In this document: piece after piece, positions 29,078-39,520 of the stretch
Layout of the letters: every line of letters begins with the position of its first letter
Numbering within the stretch: position 1 is the first letter of the stretch
NCBI GenBank assembly: GCA_016191395.1
Contig: JACPOS010000017.1
Span: forward strand, 124,001 to 188,000
Reading direction: 5' to 3'
DNA: 64,000 nt
Origin: Chloroflexota bacterium
GTDB lineage: Bacteria; Chloroflexota; Limnocylindria; Limnocylindrales; CSP1-4
The notes under the pieces: generated by a model
Databases searched by the model: none
Told to the model about the DNA's origin: nothing
What the model saw: the letters and a program-made list of their open reading frames with translations, nothing else
Made by a program: the position numbers and the translations under genes

Positions 29078-29451
29078 TCGGGACATGAGCAGCGCTCGCG
29101 CAGCAGCGCGAACGGGTAGTAGCCGGTGTGATGGCCGTCGCCCCAGGTGGGTGCGAGGGCGTACGAGCCGACGAGGTGCACGTCGACGAGCCGGGTCTGC
29201 TCGTCGGTGAGGGTCGGCGATGTGTCCAGCCAGCCCGGCAGGCCGGCCTCGCCGCGACAGAAGGCACATGGGCACAGCCAGCGCAGGTCGTGCGCGCCGT
29301 ACATGGTCACGTGGCCGTCCGCCCACGCGAGCTCCAGGGTGCCGGCACCCCGGTCCGCGTGGATCTTCGTCGGGGTCGTCCGGTCGCCGGACGGCATGGA
29401 GCGCTCGATGGGCGCGCCGCCGGGCATTGCGTGGTTGTCCGCAGTGGTCAT
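29056..29451 (-). CDS. DUF971-family protein
   Basis: LELAWADGHVTMYGAHDLRWLCPCAFCRGE...YALAPTWGDGHHTGYYPFALLRERC. Confidence 0.85.
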   Translation of the reverse strand: MTTADNHAMPGGAPIERSMPSGDRTTPTKIHADRGAGTLELAWADGHVTMYGAHDLRWLCPCAFCRGEAGLPGWLDTSPTLTDEQTRLVDVHLVGSYALAPTWGDGHHTGYYPFALLRERCSCPECRGVRS

Positions 29452-29490
29452 GCCGTGGATTCTGCGCCGGAATCGGGACCATCGGCTAAC

Positions 29491-29507
29491 GGACCCCCCG
29501 GGGGTCC
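29491..29507. promoter_or_regulatory. perfect palindromic operator-like site
   Basis: GGACCCCC-C-GGGGGTCC in the divergent gap between a DUF971 gene and an ABC ATPase. Confidence 0.5.
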
Positions 29508-29528
29508 CGGGCTATGCTCCGGCGCACC

Positions 29529-30532
<1,004 letters not shown>

Positions 30533-30536
<4 letters not shown>

Positions 30537-31873
30537 GCGCGCCCCAGTCGGCCATTCCGGAACGCGTGGAGCCGGGCACGGTGGCGAACTCGTGGCTCGT
30601 CGCCCGGCGCGAGTTCCGCGAGCGTGTCCGCAGCCGGCTGTTCTTCGTGTCGACGCTCCTGCTGGCCGGCCTTGCCGTCGCGGTGTCGCTGACACCCGTG
30701 CTGGTCCAGTTCGCCGATCGTGGCACGACCACCAAGATCGCCGTGGTCAGCGACGACCCCGCCCTCACGGCCTCGTCCATCCAGATCCTCAACGGGATCC
30801 TGAACCCGACGCCCGTACCGGGCAAGGCGGATCTCTACTCCTTCGAATCTGCGACCGCTGGCCAGGCGAACGCCGAGACCGTCGCCGGCGGCGCCTACGA
30901 TGCGGCGCTCGTCGCGACCCGCCTGCAATCGGGGCAGATCACGTTCCAGCTGCTGACCAGCGAGCGGATCGGCACGGATCGGGTCCAGCTGATCCAGGTC
31001 GGCTCACTCGCCATCGGCATCTTCGACTGGATCAAGGTCAACGGCGCCGGGGTGACGGGGCCATTCCTTGCGCCGCGGTTCGACTCCGCCCAGGTCTCGG
31101 GTGGGGGCGGCGGAACCGCGGGGCCGGTCGGGGCGAGCGAGTTCGCCGGCCGCCGGATCGTCGGCGTCGTGTTCGTCGTCCTCATCTTCATCACGCTCGT
31201 GATCTACGGGATGTGGGTCGCGGCCGGTGTCGTCGCGGAGAAGTCCAGCCGGGTCATGGAGCTCCTCATCAGCGCCGCCACGCCGGCACAGCTGATCACC
31301 GGCAAGGTGGTCGGGATCGGGCTTGCCGGGCTCGTCCAGTACGTCGCGATCCTGATCCCGGCGCTGACGACGCTGTTCCTCCAGGACCGCATCGCGGGCG
31401 CGTTGCTCGGCGGCTCCAGCGGCGTCCAGCTGTCCCTCTCCGCCCTCAGCCCGGGCCTGCTCGCGGCCTACGGCGGCTTCTGGATCCTGGGATTCATCCT
31501 GTACGCGCTGATCTACGCGGCGGCCGGCTCGCTCGTGAGCCGGGCGGAGGATCTCCAGGTCCTCGCGCTGCCGCTCAGCATCATCGCCATCGTCGGCTAT
31601 CTCATCGCCGTCATGGCCCTGTCAGGTGGGATCAGCGGCGAGGTCCGCTTCGCATCCTGGGTGCCGTTCTGGAGCCCGTTCGTGATGCTCACCCGCCTCA
31701 CCGTCGCGCACGTGGAGCCGTGGGAGATCGCGCTGTCCTACGGGCTGTTGATCGCCGCGATCCCGCTCGTCGGCATCGTCGCGGTCCGCGTGTACTCCGC
31801 CGGCGTGCTCCTGTACGGGCAGCGCCCCGGCGCGCGAGCCATCGTGGGGGCCATCCTCCGACCACCCGTCTGA
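30533..31873 (+). CDS. ABC transporter permease (NatB/ABC-2 type)
   Basis: [68 protein letters not shown]. Confidence 0.92.
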
Positions 31874-31896
31874 TCCGGCGGCATCTGGGGCGCGCT

Positions 31897-31931
31897 GCGC
31901 CGCGCCGCGCCGCGCCGCGCCGCGCCGCGCC
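31897..31931. repeat. pentanucleotide tandem repeat (CGCGC-type unit, about 7 copies)
   Basis: gcgccgcgccgcgccgcgccgcgccgcgccgcgcc read directly. Confidence 0.85.
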
Positions 31932-31958
31932 CATGTGCGTCTCTTGTCGGCGCAATTC

Positions 31959-32046
31959 GATGACCGTCGCTGCATCATGGGCTCGGGCGGCTCCAACGGA
32001 GGGGGACGCACCTCCCCCGCACCACCTTGATGCAGCGAATGTCATC
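31959..32046. repeat. long imperfect inverted repeat, 19-bp arms
   Basis: Left GATGACcgtCGCTGCATCA (31959-31977); right TGATGCAGCGaatGTCATC (32028-32046). Confidence 0.7.
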
Positions 32047-32087
32047 AAAATCCGTCGTCGGGGACATCGACGGGCGGTGGCTGACGC

Positions 32088-32828
32088 CTACTCCTCGTCG
32101 AACTCCAATGGAAGGCGGCGGATGAGTGCCAGGACGTGCTCGCTCCGGCCGGTGGCGTAGCCGGCGATGTCCGTTGCCGCGGCCATCGCAGCCGCATCCG
32201 CCCGGGCGCTCGTCGCGCCGCCCACCGCCACGCTGCGCCAGAGCCTGCTGCGGACGCCGGGCAGGTATGGGCTGGTCCGCTGCCGAGCTCGGATCCCGAA
32301 GAGACCCTGGCCGGTGACGGCCTCGAACAGGGCCTTTCCTTCGGCCGCGATCGACGGAACCGCGACGACCTCGTCGCCGGGTCGGAGGGCCTGGCGGAGG
32401 AAGGCGCGCCGCTTATCCAGGGTGAGGTTCAGGAGCGACCGCCCGTCGAGGTCGAGGATGTCGAACGCGAGGTAGGAGAGGGGACGCCCCGGCTCGCCCG
32501 CGAACCGCCGCGCGAGCTCCTCGTGATCCAGGCGTCCGGCGTCATCGACGACCACGATCTCGCCGTCGAGGACGGCCGACCGTGCGGCCACGCGTGCGGC
32601 GAGCCCAGCCAGATCCAGCGGCGCCGGGCCCCGCGTGCCGTCCTCGGCCACGAGCGCGACGTCGCCCATGCCGGCCTCGGCCGCAGGACCGATCAGCGCC
32701 AGTGCGCGTGCGCCGCCCCAGATCGGCTCGAACAGGTGCGCCGACGAGTCGAATGCCTCCGGCAACGGCCGCGCGAGCATCGGTCGCAACCCCGACGGCA
32801 GCCTCGGCACCGGCGGGTCGAGCCGCAT
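32088..32828 (-). CDS. ATP-dependent DNA ligase-like protein with degenerate catalytic motifs
   Basis: LRPMLARPLPEAF...LFEPIWGGARALAL...AVLDGEIVVVDDAGR...ELARRFAGEPGRPLSYLAFDILDLDGRSLLNLTLDKRRAFL...RTSPYLPGVRSRLWRSV. Confidence 0.8.
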   Translation of the reverse strand: MRLDPPVPRLPSGLRPMLARPLPEAFDSSAHLFEPIWGGARALALIGPAAEAGMGDVALVAEDGTRGPAPLDLAGLAARVAARSAVLDGEIVVVDDAGRLDHEELARRFAGEPGRPLSYLAFDILDLDGRSLLNLTLDKRRAFLRQALRPGDEVVAVPSIAAEGKALFEAVTGQGLFGIRARQRTSPYLPGVRSRLWRSVAVGGATSARADAAAMAAATDIAGYATGRSEHVLALIRRLPLEFDEE

Positions 32829-32876
32829 GGTGAGCTGGTCTGAAACGCCGTCCACGCGGTGTATCCTGCCACTCCC

Positions 32877-33857
32877 ATGGCCGTCCGCCAGCCAGACACC
32901 CTCTCCCGCGAGCGCGCCAGCGAGCTCGTCAGCGCGTGGGCGGGCGGGCGCCCCGGGCCGCTCGGGAGCGTGCTCGGGCGCCAGACCGCGGTGGACCAGG
33001 TTGGGGTGGAGCTGCGCGTCGAGACGCTCAAGAAGCGCTCGATCAAGAAGGCCTCCAAGCTGTGGGCCCTGGACCTCGCGATCCGGATGATGGATCTGAC
33101 GACCCTCGAGGGCCGCGACACCCCGGGCAAGGTCCGCGCGCTGTGCGCGAAGGCGATGCACCCCAGGCCCGGCGATCCCACCATCCCGAGTGTCGCCGCG
33201 ATCTGCCTCTACCCGTCGCTCATCGCCGAGGCGAAGGATGCGCTGCGCGGCTCCACCGTCCGGGTGGCGAGCGTTGCCACCGGCTTCCCGTCCGGCCAGA
33301 CGTTCCGGGACATCAAGGTCGCCGAGGTCAAGGCTGCCGTTGCCGCGGGCGCAGACGAGGTCGACATGGTCATCGACCGCGGTGCGTTCCTCGCGGGCGA
33401 CTACGCGACCGTCTACGACGAGATCGTCGAGATCAAGGACGCGTGCGGCGAGGCGCACCTCAAGGTGATCCTGGAAACGGGAGAGCTGGGCACGTTCGAC
33501 CAGGTCCGGCGCGCGAGCATCCTTGCCATGGCTGCCGGCGCCGATTTCATCAAGACCTCCACGGGCAAGATCCAGCCGGCGGCGACGCTGCCGGTGACGC
33601 TCGTCATGCTCGAGGCGATCCGCGACTTCGAGAAGGCGACGGGGCGCGCCGTCGGGATGAAGCCGGCCGGCGGGATCCGGACCGCCAAGGAGGCCGTGCA
33701 GTACCTCGTGGTGCTGTACGAGACGCTCGGCCCCCGGTGGATGACGCCGGAGCGGTTCCGCTTCGGTGCCTCGACCCTGCTCAACGACGTGCTGATGCAG
33801 ATCGAGAAGGAGCGCACGGGCCGCTACCAGGACCCCGACCACTTCACGATCGACTGA
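32877..33857 (+). CDS. deoC: deoxyribose-phosphate aldolase
   Basis: MMDLTTLEGRDTPGKVRALC; VASVATGFPSGQTFRDIKVAEVKAAVAAGADEVDMVID; ADFIKTSTGKI; MKPAGGIRTAKEA. Confidence 0.95.
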   Translation: MAVRQPDTLSRERASELVSAWAGGRPGPLGSVLGRQTAVDQVGVELRVETLKKRSIKKASKLWALDLAIRMMDLTTLEGRDTPGKVRALCAKAMHPRPGDPTIPSVAAICLYPSLIAEAKDALRGSTVRVASVATGFPSGQTFRDIKVAEVKAAVAAGADEVDMVIDRGAFLAGDYATVYDEIVEIKDACGEAHLKVILETGELGTFDQVRRASILAMAAGADFIKTSTGKIQPAATLPVTLVMLEAIRDFEKATGRAVGMKPAGGIRTAKEAVQYLVVLYETLGPRWMTPERFRFGASTLLNDVLMQIEKERTGRYQDPDHFTID

Positions 33858-33898
33858 CCGGCCGGAACCCCACGGGTCTCCCGACCGTCAGCGCATCG

Positions 33899-34846
33899 AT
33901 GGCCACCTTCCGATCTGTCCGAGCCGCGACGACGAGACTCGCCGTTTCGCTCCTTGTCGTCCTCGTCGCGGCCGGTTGCGGCGGGGCGGCGAGTGGAACC
34001 GCCGGACCCTCGACGGTGCCGGCACCGACGGGCGGCGCCACGCTGACGGCGGGCCAGCTGCGCCTCCTCGTCATCGAGCGGTTCGGCGAGCGCTGGTATT
34101 GCGACCCGGACGAGTACCCGATCGCACGCGGCACCGAGCAGCAGCGCGCGATCGAGCGCTACGCGGAGATGGTCGCCGAGGGCGACATCTACAGGGCCGT
34201 GGCCGCGAAGCTCGGCATCAACGTCGCCGGCGCCATCACCGATGCGCAGAAGGTCGCGATCTACCATCTCTGGAAGGTCGCCCTGTCCATCCCGTTCGAC
34301 CCCATCGGGGACGGCCGGTACCGCTTCGACTACCTCGCGGCGCCGAAGGACGGCGGCGTCCAGGGCCTGCGCACCGCGGGCATCGTGAGCGCGGATGGCT
34401 CGATGGTGATCGAACAACAGGCGCCCGCCGGCGAGCCGAACTGCCCGATCTGCCTGGCGCGCGAAACCCGCATTGACACGCCCGGCGGGTCCATCGCGGT
34501 GCAGGACCTCCGCCTGGGCGACACGATCTGGACCCTCGATCGCGACGGCCACCGCGTCGCGGGCACGGTGATCGCGCTGGGATCCACCACCGCGCCGCCG
34601 GACCACCGCGTGATCCGGCTCACCCTCACCGACGGCCGGACCGTCACCGCGTCGCCCGGTCACCCGCTGGCGGATGGGCGCCAGTTCGGTGATCTCGCCG
34701 TCGGCGACCCCGTCGACGGGAGCGCGATCGCGAGCCTCGAAACCCTGCCCTATTCGGGCGGAGAGACGTTCGACCTCGTCGCGTCGGGCGCTACGGGGAT
34801 CTACTTCTCTGACGGCATCCCGCTCGGGAGCACGCTGAACCGCTAG
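33899..34846 (+). CDS. lipoprotein with C-terminal Hint (hedgehog/intein-like) domain
   Basis: Lipobox LVVLVAAGC; CLARETRIDTPGGSIAVQDLRLGDTIWTLDRDGHRV...LTLTDGRTVTASPGHPL...DGIPLGSTL. Confidence 0.75.
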   Translation: MATFRSVRAATTRLAVSLLVVLVAAGCGGAASGTAGPSTVPAPTGGATLTAGQLRLLVIERFGERWYCDPDEYPIARGTEQQRAIERYAEMVAEGDIYRAVAAKLGINVAGAITDAQKVAIYHLWKVALSIPFDPIGDGRYRFDYLAAPKDGGVQGLRTAGIVSADGSMVIEQQAPAGEPNCPICLARETRIDTPGGSIAVQDLRLGDTIWTLDRDGHRVAGTVIALGSTTAPPDHRVIRLTLTDGRTVTASPGHPLADGRQFGDLAVGDPVDGSAIASLETLPYSGGETFDLVASGATGIYFSDGIPLGSTLNR

Positions 34847-36735
34847 GCGGACGCGGCGGAGCCTGCGGGTTCCGGCGCCGCCCCGGCCTCGCGCGCGGCG
34901 ACCCCCGCGAGTCGCTCCACCCCGGGCACCGTTCGGGCCAGGAAGTCCATCACCACGCCCAGCTGGCGGATGCGCTCCTCGATGTCGAACGAGGAGTGGC
35001 CGGTCGGGAACAGGTACAGCTCGTGCGGGTGATTGCGTGCCTTCAGCCGCTCCACGTAGTTGAGGATCTGCGGCAACGGGCAGCGGCTGTCGTTCTCGCC
35101 GGCCGTGATCAGCAGCGGCGAGGTGACCCGGTCCACGTACTCGATCGGGGAGCGCTCCCGCATCAGCTGCGGCACCTCCTTCGGCTCGCCGCCGAGCAGC
35201 GCCCGGTCGTACGCCTGGAGCAGCGGCGATTCGTCGCCGTACGCGGAGACGTAGTCGGCCACGGGCACGCCCGCGACGCCGGAGATGAACCGCCCGGGAT
35301 GCATGCCCTGCGTCAGGAGCGTCAGGTAGCCACCCCACGACCAGCCGGCGATGGCCGAGCGCGCCGGGTCGGCGAGGCCGCTCGCAAGCAGGTCGTCGTG
35401 GCCGGCGACGAGATCCTCGACCTCCGGCCAGCCGATGTTGCCGATGAGCGCGTCGCGCCATGCGGCGCCGAAGCCGATCGAGCCGCGGTAGTTGAGCATC
35501 GCGACCTGGAAGCCCATGTCCACGATGGCCTGGACGAGCGGGGACCAGGAGTCGAGGTCCACGGCGGTCGGGCCGCCGTGGATGAGCATGAGGGTGGGCC
35601 ACGGCCTGGCGCCGCCGTCCGGCTCCACGCGCCAGCCCTGCACGCGCTGGCCGTGTGGGTTCTCGTAGGTCCAGGGGATGTACGGCCTGCCCGGTGGCGC
35701 CGGCCGCGGTGCGGTGAGGACCGGCTCGTCGCGGCCAGTCTGGAAGATCACGCCGGGATGCTCGCCGCGCTGCAGGCGGTACCAGACCGTGCCATCGGGG
35801 CGGACTCGTGCGCCGGTCAGGCTCCCGATCTCGATCGGCAACGGGCTGACCTCATTCGTCGAGAGGTCGAGTCGGTGGAGGTAATGGCGGCCGTCAAGGA
35901 GCTCGAACAGCAGCACGGCCGAGGCGTCCGGCCACCAGTCCGCGACCTCCGTGAACCGGTCCCACGGGATCGGCAGGTCCATGACCTCACCGGTCTCGAT
36001 GTTCCAGATCGCCGGCGCGCGCTCCCCACGTCGCTCGTGGCCGATGGCCAGTCGCTGATCGCCCGGGATCGGCGACCACGCGAATGCGCATAGCGCGAGG
36101 CCCTCGTCACGCAGGTCCGCGACCACGGCGCCGGTGCGGGCGTCGAGGATCCGGAGGGACGGGTGGATCTGGTCGCCGTGCTCGGAGTGCTCGATGCAGA
36201 CGAGGGTCTCGTCCGCCGAGAGCGCGCCCTGATCCGTGCCGGCCATGAGCGCGCCGGACCCGCCGAGCTCGATCGATTCCGGGCTGCTGGCGAGCATCCG
36301 CACATCGCCGTTCGCCTCGGCTCCGTACACGGCGAACTTCTCGTGGTCGCTGACGGCCGCGAACGTGCGCTTCCGGCCGATGGCGAGGCCATCGTCCCAC
36401 CCGCTCGGAAGTCCCTCGAGCAGCGGCTCGGCGTCACCGCCGGCGAACGGGGCGGCGACCCACATTCCCGATTCGTCGCCGGTGAGGTCGCGATGCCACA
36501 CGACCCACTCGCCGTCCGGCGTGATCTCGCCGGAGATCAGGCCAACAGGCTCCGTCGTGATCTGGCGGCGCTCGCCGGTCGCGCGATCCCACGCGTGGAG
36601 CTGGTAGATGCCGCTCTCCGACGACGTGTACACGAGGCGGTCCGGCGCATGGCTGGACCAGATCGGGAAGCCGACGATGGGGGCTCGAAAGCGGCGCTTC
36701 CAGAGGGGTTCGGGATCGGGCACGCCGGGCAGCAT
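34843..36735 (-). CDS. S9-family (prolyl oligopeptidase-like) peptidase
   Basis: LMLIHGGPTAVDLDSW; NYRGSIGFGAAWRDALIGNIGWPEVEDL; AIAGWSWGGYLTL; FPTGHSSFDIEER. Confidence 0.92.
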   Translation of the reverse strand: MLPGVPDPEPLWKRRFRAPIVGFPIWSSHAPDRLVYTSSESGIYQLHAWDRATGERRQITTEPVGLISGEITPDGEWVVWHRDLTGDESGMWVAAPFAGGDAEPLLEGLPSGWDDGLAIGRKRTFAAVSDHEKFAVYGAEANGDVRMLASSPESIELGGSGALMAGTDQGALSADETLVCIEHSEHGDQIHPSLRILDARTGAVVADLRDEGLALCAFAWSPIPGDQRLAIGHERRGERAPAIWNIETGEVMDLPIPWDRFTEVADWWPDASAVLLFELLDGRHYLHRLDLSTNEVSPLPIEIGSLTGARVRPDGTVWYRLQRGEHPGVIFQTGRDEPVLTAPRPAPPGRPYIPWTYENPHGQRVQGWRVEPDGGARPWPTLMLIHGGPTAVDLDSWSPLVQAIVDMGFQVAMLNYRGSIGFGAAWRDALIGNIGWPEVEDLVAGHDDLLASGLADPARSAIAGWSWGGYLTLLTQGMHPGRFISGVAGVPVADYVSAYGDESPLLQAYDRALLGGEPKEVPQLMRERSPIEYVDRVTSPLLITAGENDSRCPLPQILNYVERLKARNHPHELYLFPTGHSSFDIEERIRQLGVVMDFLARTVPGVERLAGVAAREAGAAPEPAGSAASA

Positions 36736-36796
36736 AGCGCCCGCTCGTGATCCTTCGCGTCGGCAACGGCTGACGCTCTCCGGTACCGTTGCCGGG

Positions 36797-37723
36797 ATGG
36801 CAACCGGCATCGGCGGGATCGGTGGGCGCGCGCTCGCGGCACGGCTCGGTCGTGTCGGCGTGTGGAACTTCGCGCTGCAGCGGCTCGGCGCGCGAGATGA
36901 GGGCGCCGCGATCCGCGAGTACGAGCGCCTCGGGTACAGGGCCGTCTGGATGCCCGAGAGCCTCGGCAGCAAGGAGGTCTTCGCCCACGCCTCGATCCTG
37001 CTTGCCGCGTCGGAGCGCGTCGTCGTGGCGCCGGGCATCGCCAGCATCTACGCCCGCGACCCGATGGCGATGGCCAACGGCGCGCGCGCCGTCGCCGAGG
37101 CGTTCCCGGGCCGGTTCGTGCTGGGCATCGGCGTGAGCCACGCGCCATCCGTGGCGATGCGAGGCGGCAGCTACGGCAAGCCCGTCGAGACGATGGCCGC
37201 CTACCTCGACGGGATGGCCGCCGCGTCCTACGCGGGCCCCGAGCTGGGCGAGCCCGTGCCGCTGGTCCTTGCGGCGCTGGGGCCCAGGATGCTGGAGCTC
37301 GCGGCGACGTGCGCAGACGGGGCGCATCCCTACTTCGTGCCGGTGGAGCACACACCCATCGCCCGCGCGACCCTCGGGGGCGAGCCATGCCTCGCCGTGG
37401 AGCAGACCGCGGTGCTGACGACGGACGCCGACGAGGCGAGGCGCATCGGGCGCGCGTTCGCGAAGCACTACCTCGCGCTGCCAAACTACGCCAACAACCT
37501 GCGCCGCCTCGGCTGGCCGGACGACGACATCGCCAACGAGGGCAGCGACGCGCTCATCGACGCGGTGATCGCCTGGGGCGACGTCGACGCGATCGTGGCT
37601 CGGGTCAAGGCGCACCTCGACGGCGGCGCGGACCATGTCTGCGTCCAGCTCCGCGCCGAATCGTCGTCGGACCCCGCCCTCGCCGGGTACGCGGAGCTCG
37701 CTGCGGGGCTGCTGGCGCTCTGA
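36797..37723 (+). CDS. LLM-class F420-dependent oxidoreductase
   Basis: VWNFALQRLGARDEGAAIREYERLGYRAVWMPES...VVVAPGIASIYARDPMAMANGARAVAEAFPGRFVLGIGVSHAP. Confidence 0.88.
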   Translation: MATGIGGIGGRALAARLGRVGVWNFALQRLGARDEGAAIREYERLGYRAVWMPESLGSKEVFAHASILLAASERVVVAPGIASIYARDPMAMANGARAVAEAFPGRFVLGIGVSHAPSVAMRGGSYGKPVETMAAYLDGMAAASYAGPELGEPVPLVLAALGPRMLELAATCADGAHPYFVPVEHTPIARATLGGEPCLAVEQTAVLTTDADEARRIGRAFAKHYLALPNYANNLRRLGWPDDDIANEGSDALIDAVIAWGDVDAIVARVKAHLDGGADHVCVQLRAESSSDPALAGYAELAAGLLAL

Positions 37724-37766
37724 CGACGACGCCGGTCCGGCCCGACCCGGCGCGTATCATGCCCGC

Positions 37767-39290
37767 GTGACCACGGATTCGAAGGCGCTCCGACCCTGGT
37801 CGGGGGATCGGGCCCCGGCGGACTGGGGCCTCGGCGATGGGCAGGCGGTGCCCTGGGAGTACGCGCCGGCGCCCGAATCCCGCGATGTCGTGACGCTGAA
37901 GCCGCGGTACGGGCTGTTCATCGACGGGCGCGAGGTCCAGGCCTCTGACGGCGGGATCTTCAGGAGCGTCAACCCGGCTACCGAGGAGGTCATCGCGGAG
38001 GTCGCGAAGGCGACGACGGCGGACGTCGATCGAGCAGTACGCGCCGCGCGCCGCGCGCAGAAGACGCGCTGGGGCAGCCTGCCCGGCAAGGAGCGCGCGA
38101 AGTACCTCTTCCGGATCGCGCGGATCCTCCAGGAGCGGAGCCGCGAGTTCGCGGTCCTCGAGACGATGGACTCCGGCAAGCCGATCAAGGAATCACGCGA
38201 CGTCGACGTGCCGCTCGCGGCGAACCACTTCTGGTACTACGCGGGCTGGGCGGACAAGCTCGACTACGCGTTCCCAGGGCGGGTCGCGAAGCCACTCGGC
38301 GTCGCCGCGCAGGTGATTCCCTGGAACTTCCCGCTGCTGATGCTGGCCTGGAAGATCGCGCCGGCCCTGGCCGCCGGGAACACGGTCGTCCTCAAGCCAG
38401 CCTCCACGACGCCGCTGACTGCCCTCCTGTTCGCGGAGGTGTGCCAGCAGGCGGACCTGCCGGCGGGGGTCGTCAACATCGTGCCGGGACCGTCCGACAT
38501 CGGGATGCACCTCGTGAGCCACCCCGACGTCGACAAGGTCGCGTTCACCGGCTCCACCGGTGTGGGCAAGCTGATCCACAAGGCCATCGCGGGCACCGAC
38601 AAGGCGCTGACCCTGGAGCTCGGCGGCAAGGCTGCGAACATCGTGTTCGAGGATGCCGCGCTGGACCAGGCGGTCGAGGGCATCGTCAACGGCATCTACT
38701 TCAACCAGGGCGAGGTGTGCTGCGCGGGGTCGCGCCTCCTCGTCCAGGAGTCCATCCAGGGCCCGCTCATCGAGAAGCTCAAGGACCGACTGTCCACGAT
38801 CCGGGTGGGGGACCCGCTGGACAAGAACACGGATGTCGGCGCGATCAACTCGAAGGCGCAGCTGGAGAAGATCACGGAGCTGGTCGCGGCGGGCGTCGCC
38901 GAGGGTGCGGAGCTCTATCAGCCTGCCTGCGACCTGCCGGAGCGCGGCTACTTCTTCCGGCCCACGCTGTTCACGAACGTCGCCCAGAGCCATCGGATCG
39001 CGCAGGAGGAGATCTTCGGGCCGGTGCTGTCCGTCCTGACGTTCCGAACGCCCGACGAGGCGGTCGAGAAGGCGAACAACACGCCGTACGGGCTGTCCGC
39101 GGGCGTGTGGACGGAGAAGGGTTCGCGAATCCTCTGGATGGTCCGCAAGATGAAGGCCGGCGTCGTGTGGGCGAACACGTTCAACCGCTTCGATCCTACC
39201 TCGCCCTTCGGCGGCTACAAGGAATCCGGCTTCGGGCGGGAGGGCGGCATGCAGGGCCTCCACGCCTACGTTCGCCTCGAGGACCGCTGA
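37767..39290 (+). CDS. aldehyde dehydrogenase (catalytically intact)
   Basis: VIPWNFPLLMLAWKIAPALAAGNTVVLKPAST; FTGSTGVGKLI; LELGGKAANIVF; NQGEVCCAGSRL. Confidence 0.95.
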   Translation: MTTDSKALRPWSGDRAPADWGLGDGQAVPWEYAPAPESRDVVTLKPRYGLFIDGREVQASDGGIFRSVNPATEEVIAEVAKATTADVDRAVRAARRAQKTRWGSLPGKERAKYLFRIARILQERSREFAVLETMDSGKPIKESRDVDVPLAANHFWYYAGWADKLDYAFPGRVAKPLGVAAQVIPWNFPLLMLAWKIAPALAAGNTVVLKPASTTPLTALLFAEVCQQADLPAGVVNIVPGPSDIGMHLVSHPDVDKVAFTGSTGVGKLIHKAIAGTDKALTLELGGKAANIVFEDAALDQAVEGIVNGIYFNQGEVCCAGSRLLVQESIQGPLIEKLKDRLSTIRVGDPLDKNTDVGAINSKAQLEKITELVAAGVAEGAELYQPACDLPERGYFFRPTLFTNVAQSHRIAQEEIFGPVLSVLTFRTPDEAVEKANNTPYGLSAGVWTEKGSRILWMVRKMKAGVVWANTFNRFDPTSPFGGYKESGFGREGGMQGLHAYVRLEDR

Positions 39291-39520
39291 TGCCGCTGCG
39301 CGCCTTCACCGGGCCGGACGGTCAGTCCTCGTATTGGCTCGCCGGTGACACGAGCGGGCCTCGTGGTCGGTTCCGTGACCGTTTCCTGGGTCCTGGCGCC
39401 GCATTCGTGCCTGATTCGAGACTGCCAGTCCTACCTGCAGCACGACCCGCCCGATTCCCGGACCTTCCGTCCCACCTGGACGCGTGCACTTGGTCGCATT
39501 CCTTGGGGAAGACGCTCTGA
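39290..39520 (+). CDS. possible small ORF bridging two ALDH genes
   Basis: ATG overlaps upstream ALDH stop (TGATG) and its TGA overlaps the next ATG (TGATG); codon bias looks atypical, so may be non-coding. Confidence 0.3.
   Translation: MPLRAFTGPDGQSSYWLAGDTSGPRGRFRDRFLGPGAAFVPDSRLPVLPAARPARFPDLPSHLDACTWSHSLGKTL

Noticed and set aside
32936-34846. 636-aa ORF fused upstream of the Hint lipoprotein
   Set aside because: N-terminal half is an out-of-frame read of deoC; real start with lipoprotein signal is at 33899.
37767-39290. Considered whether the first ALDH is also degenerate
   Set aside because: All key motifs (PWN, KPAS, ELGGK, Cys in NQGEVCCAG) are present.
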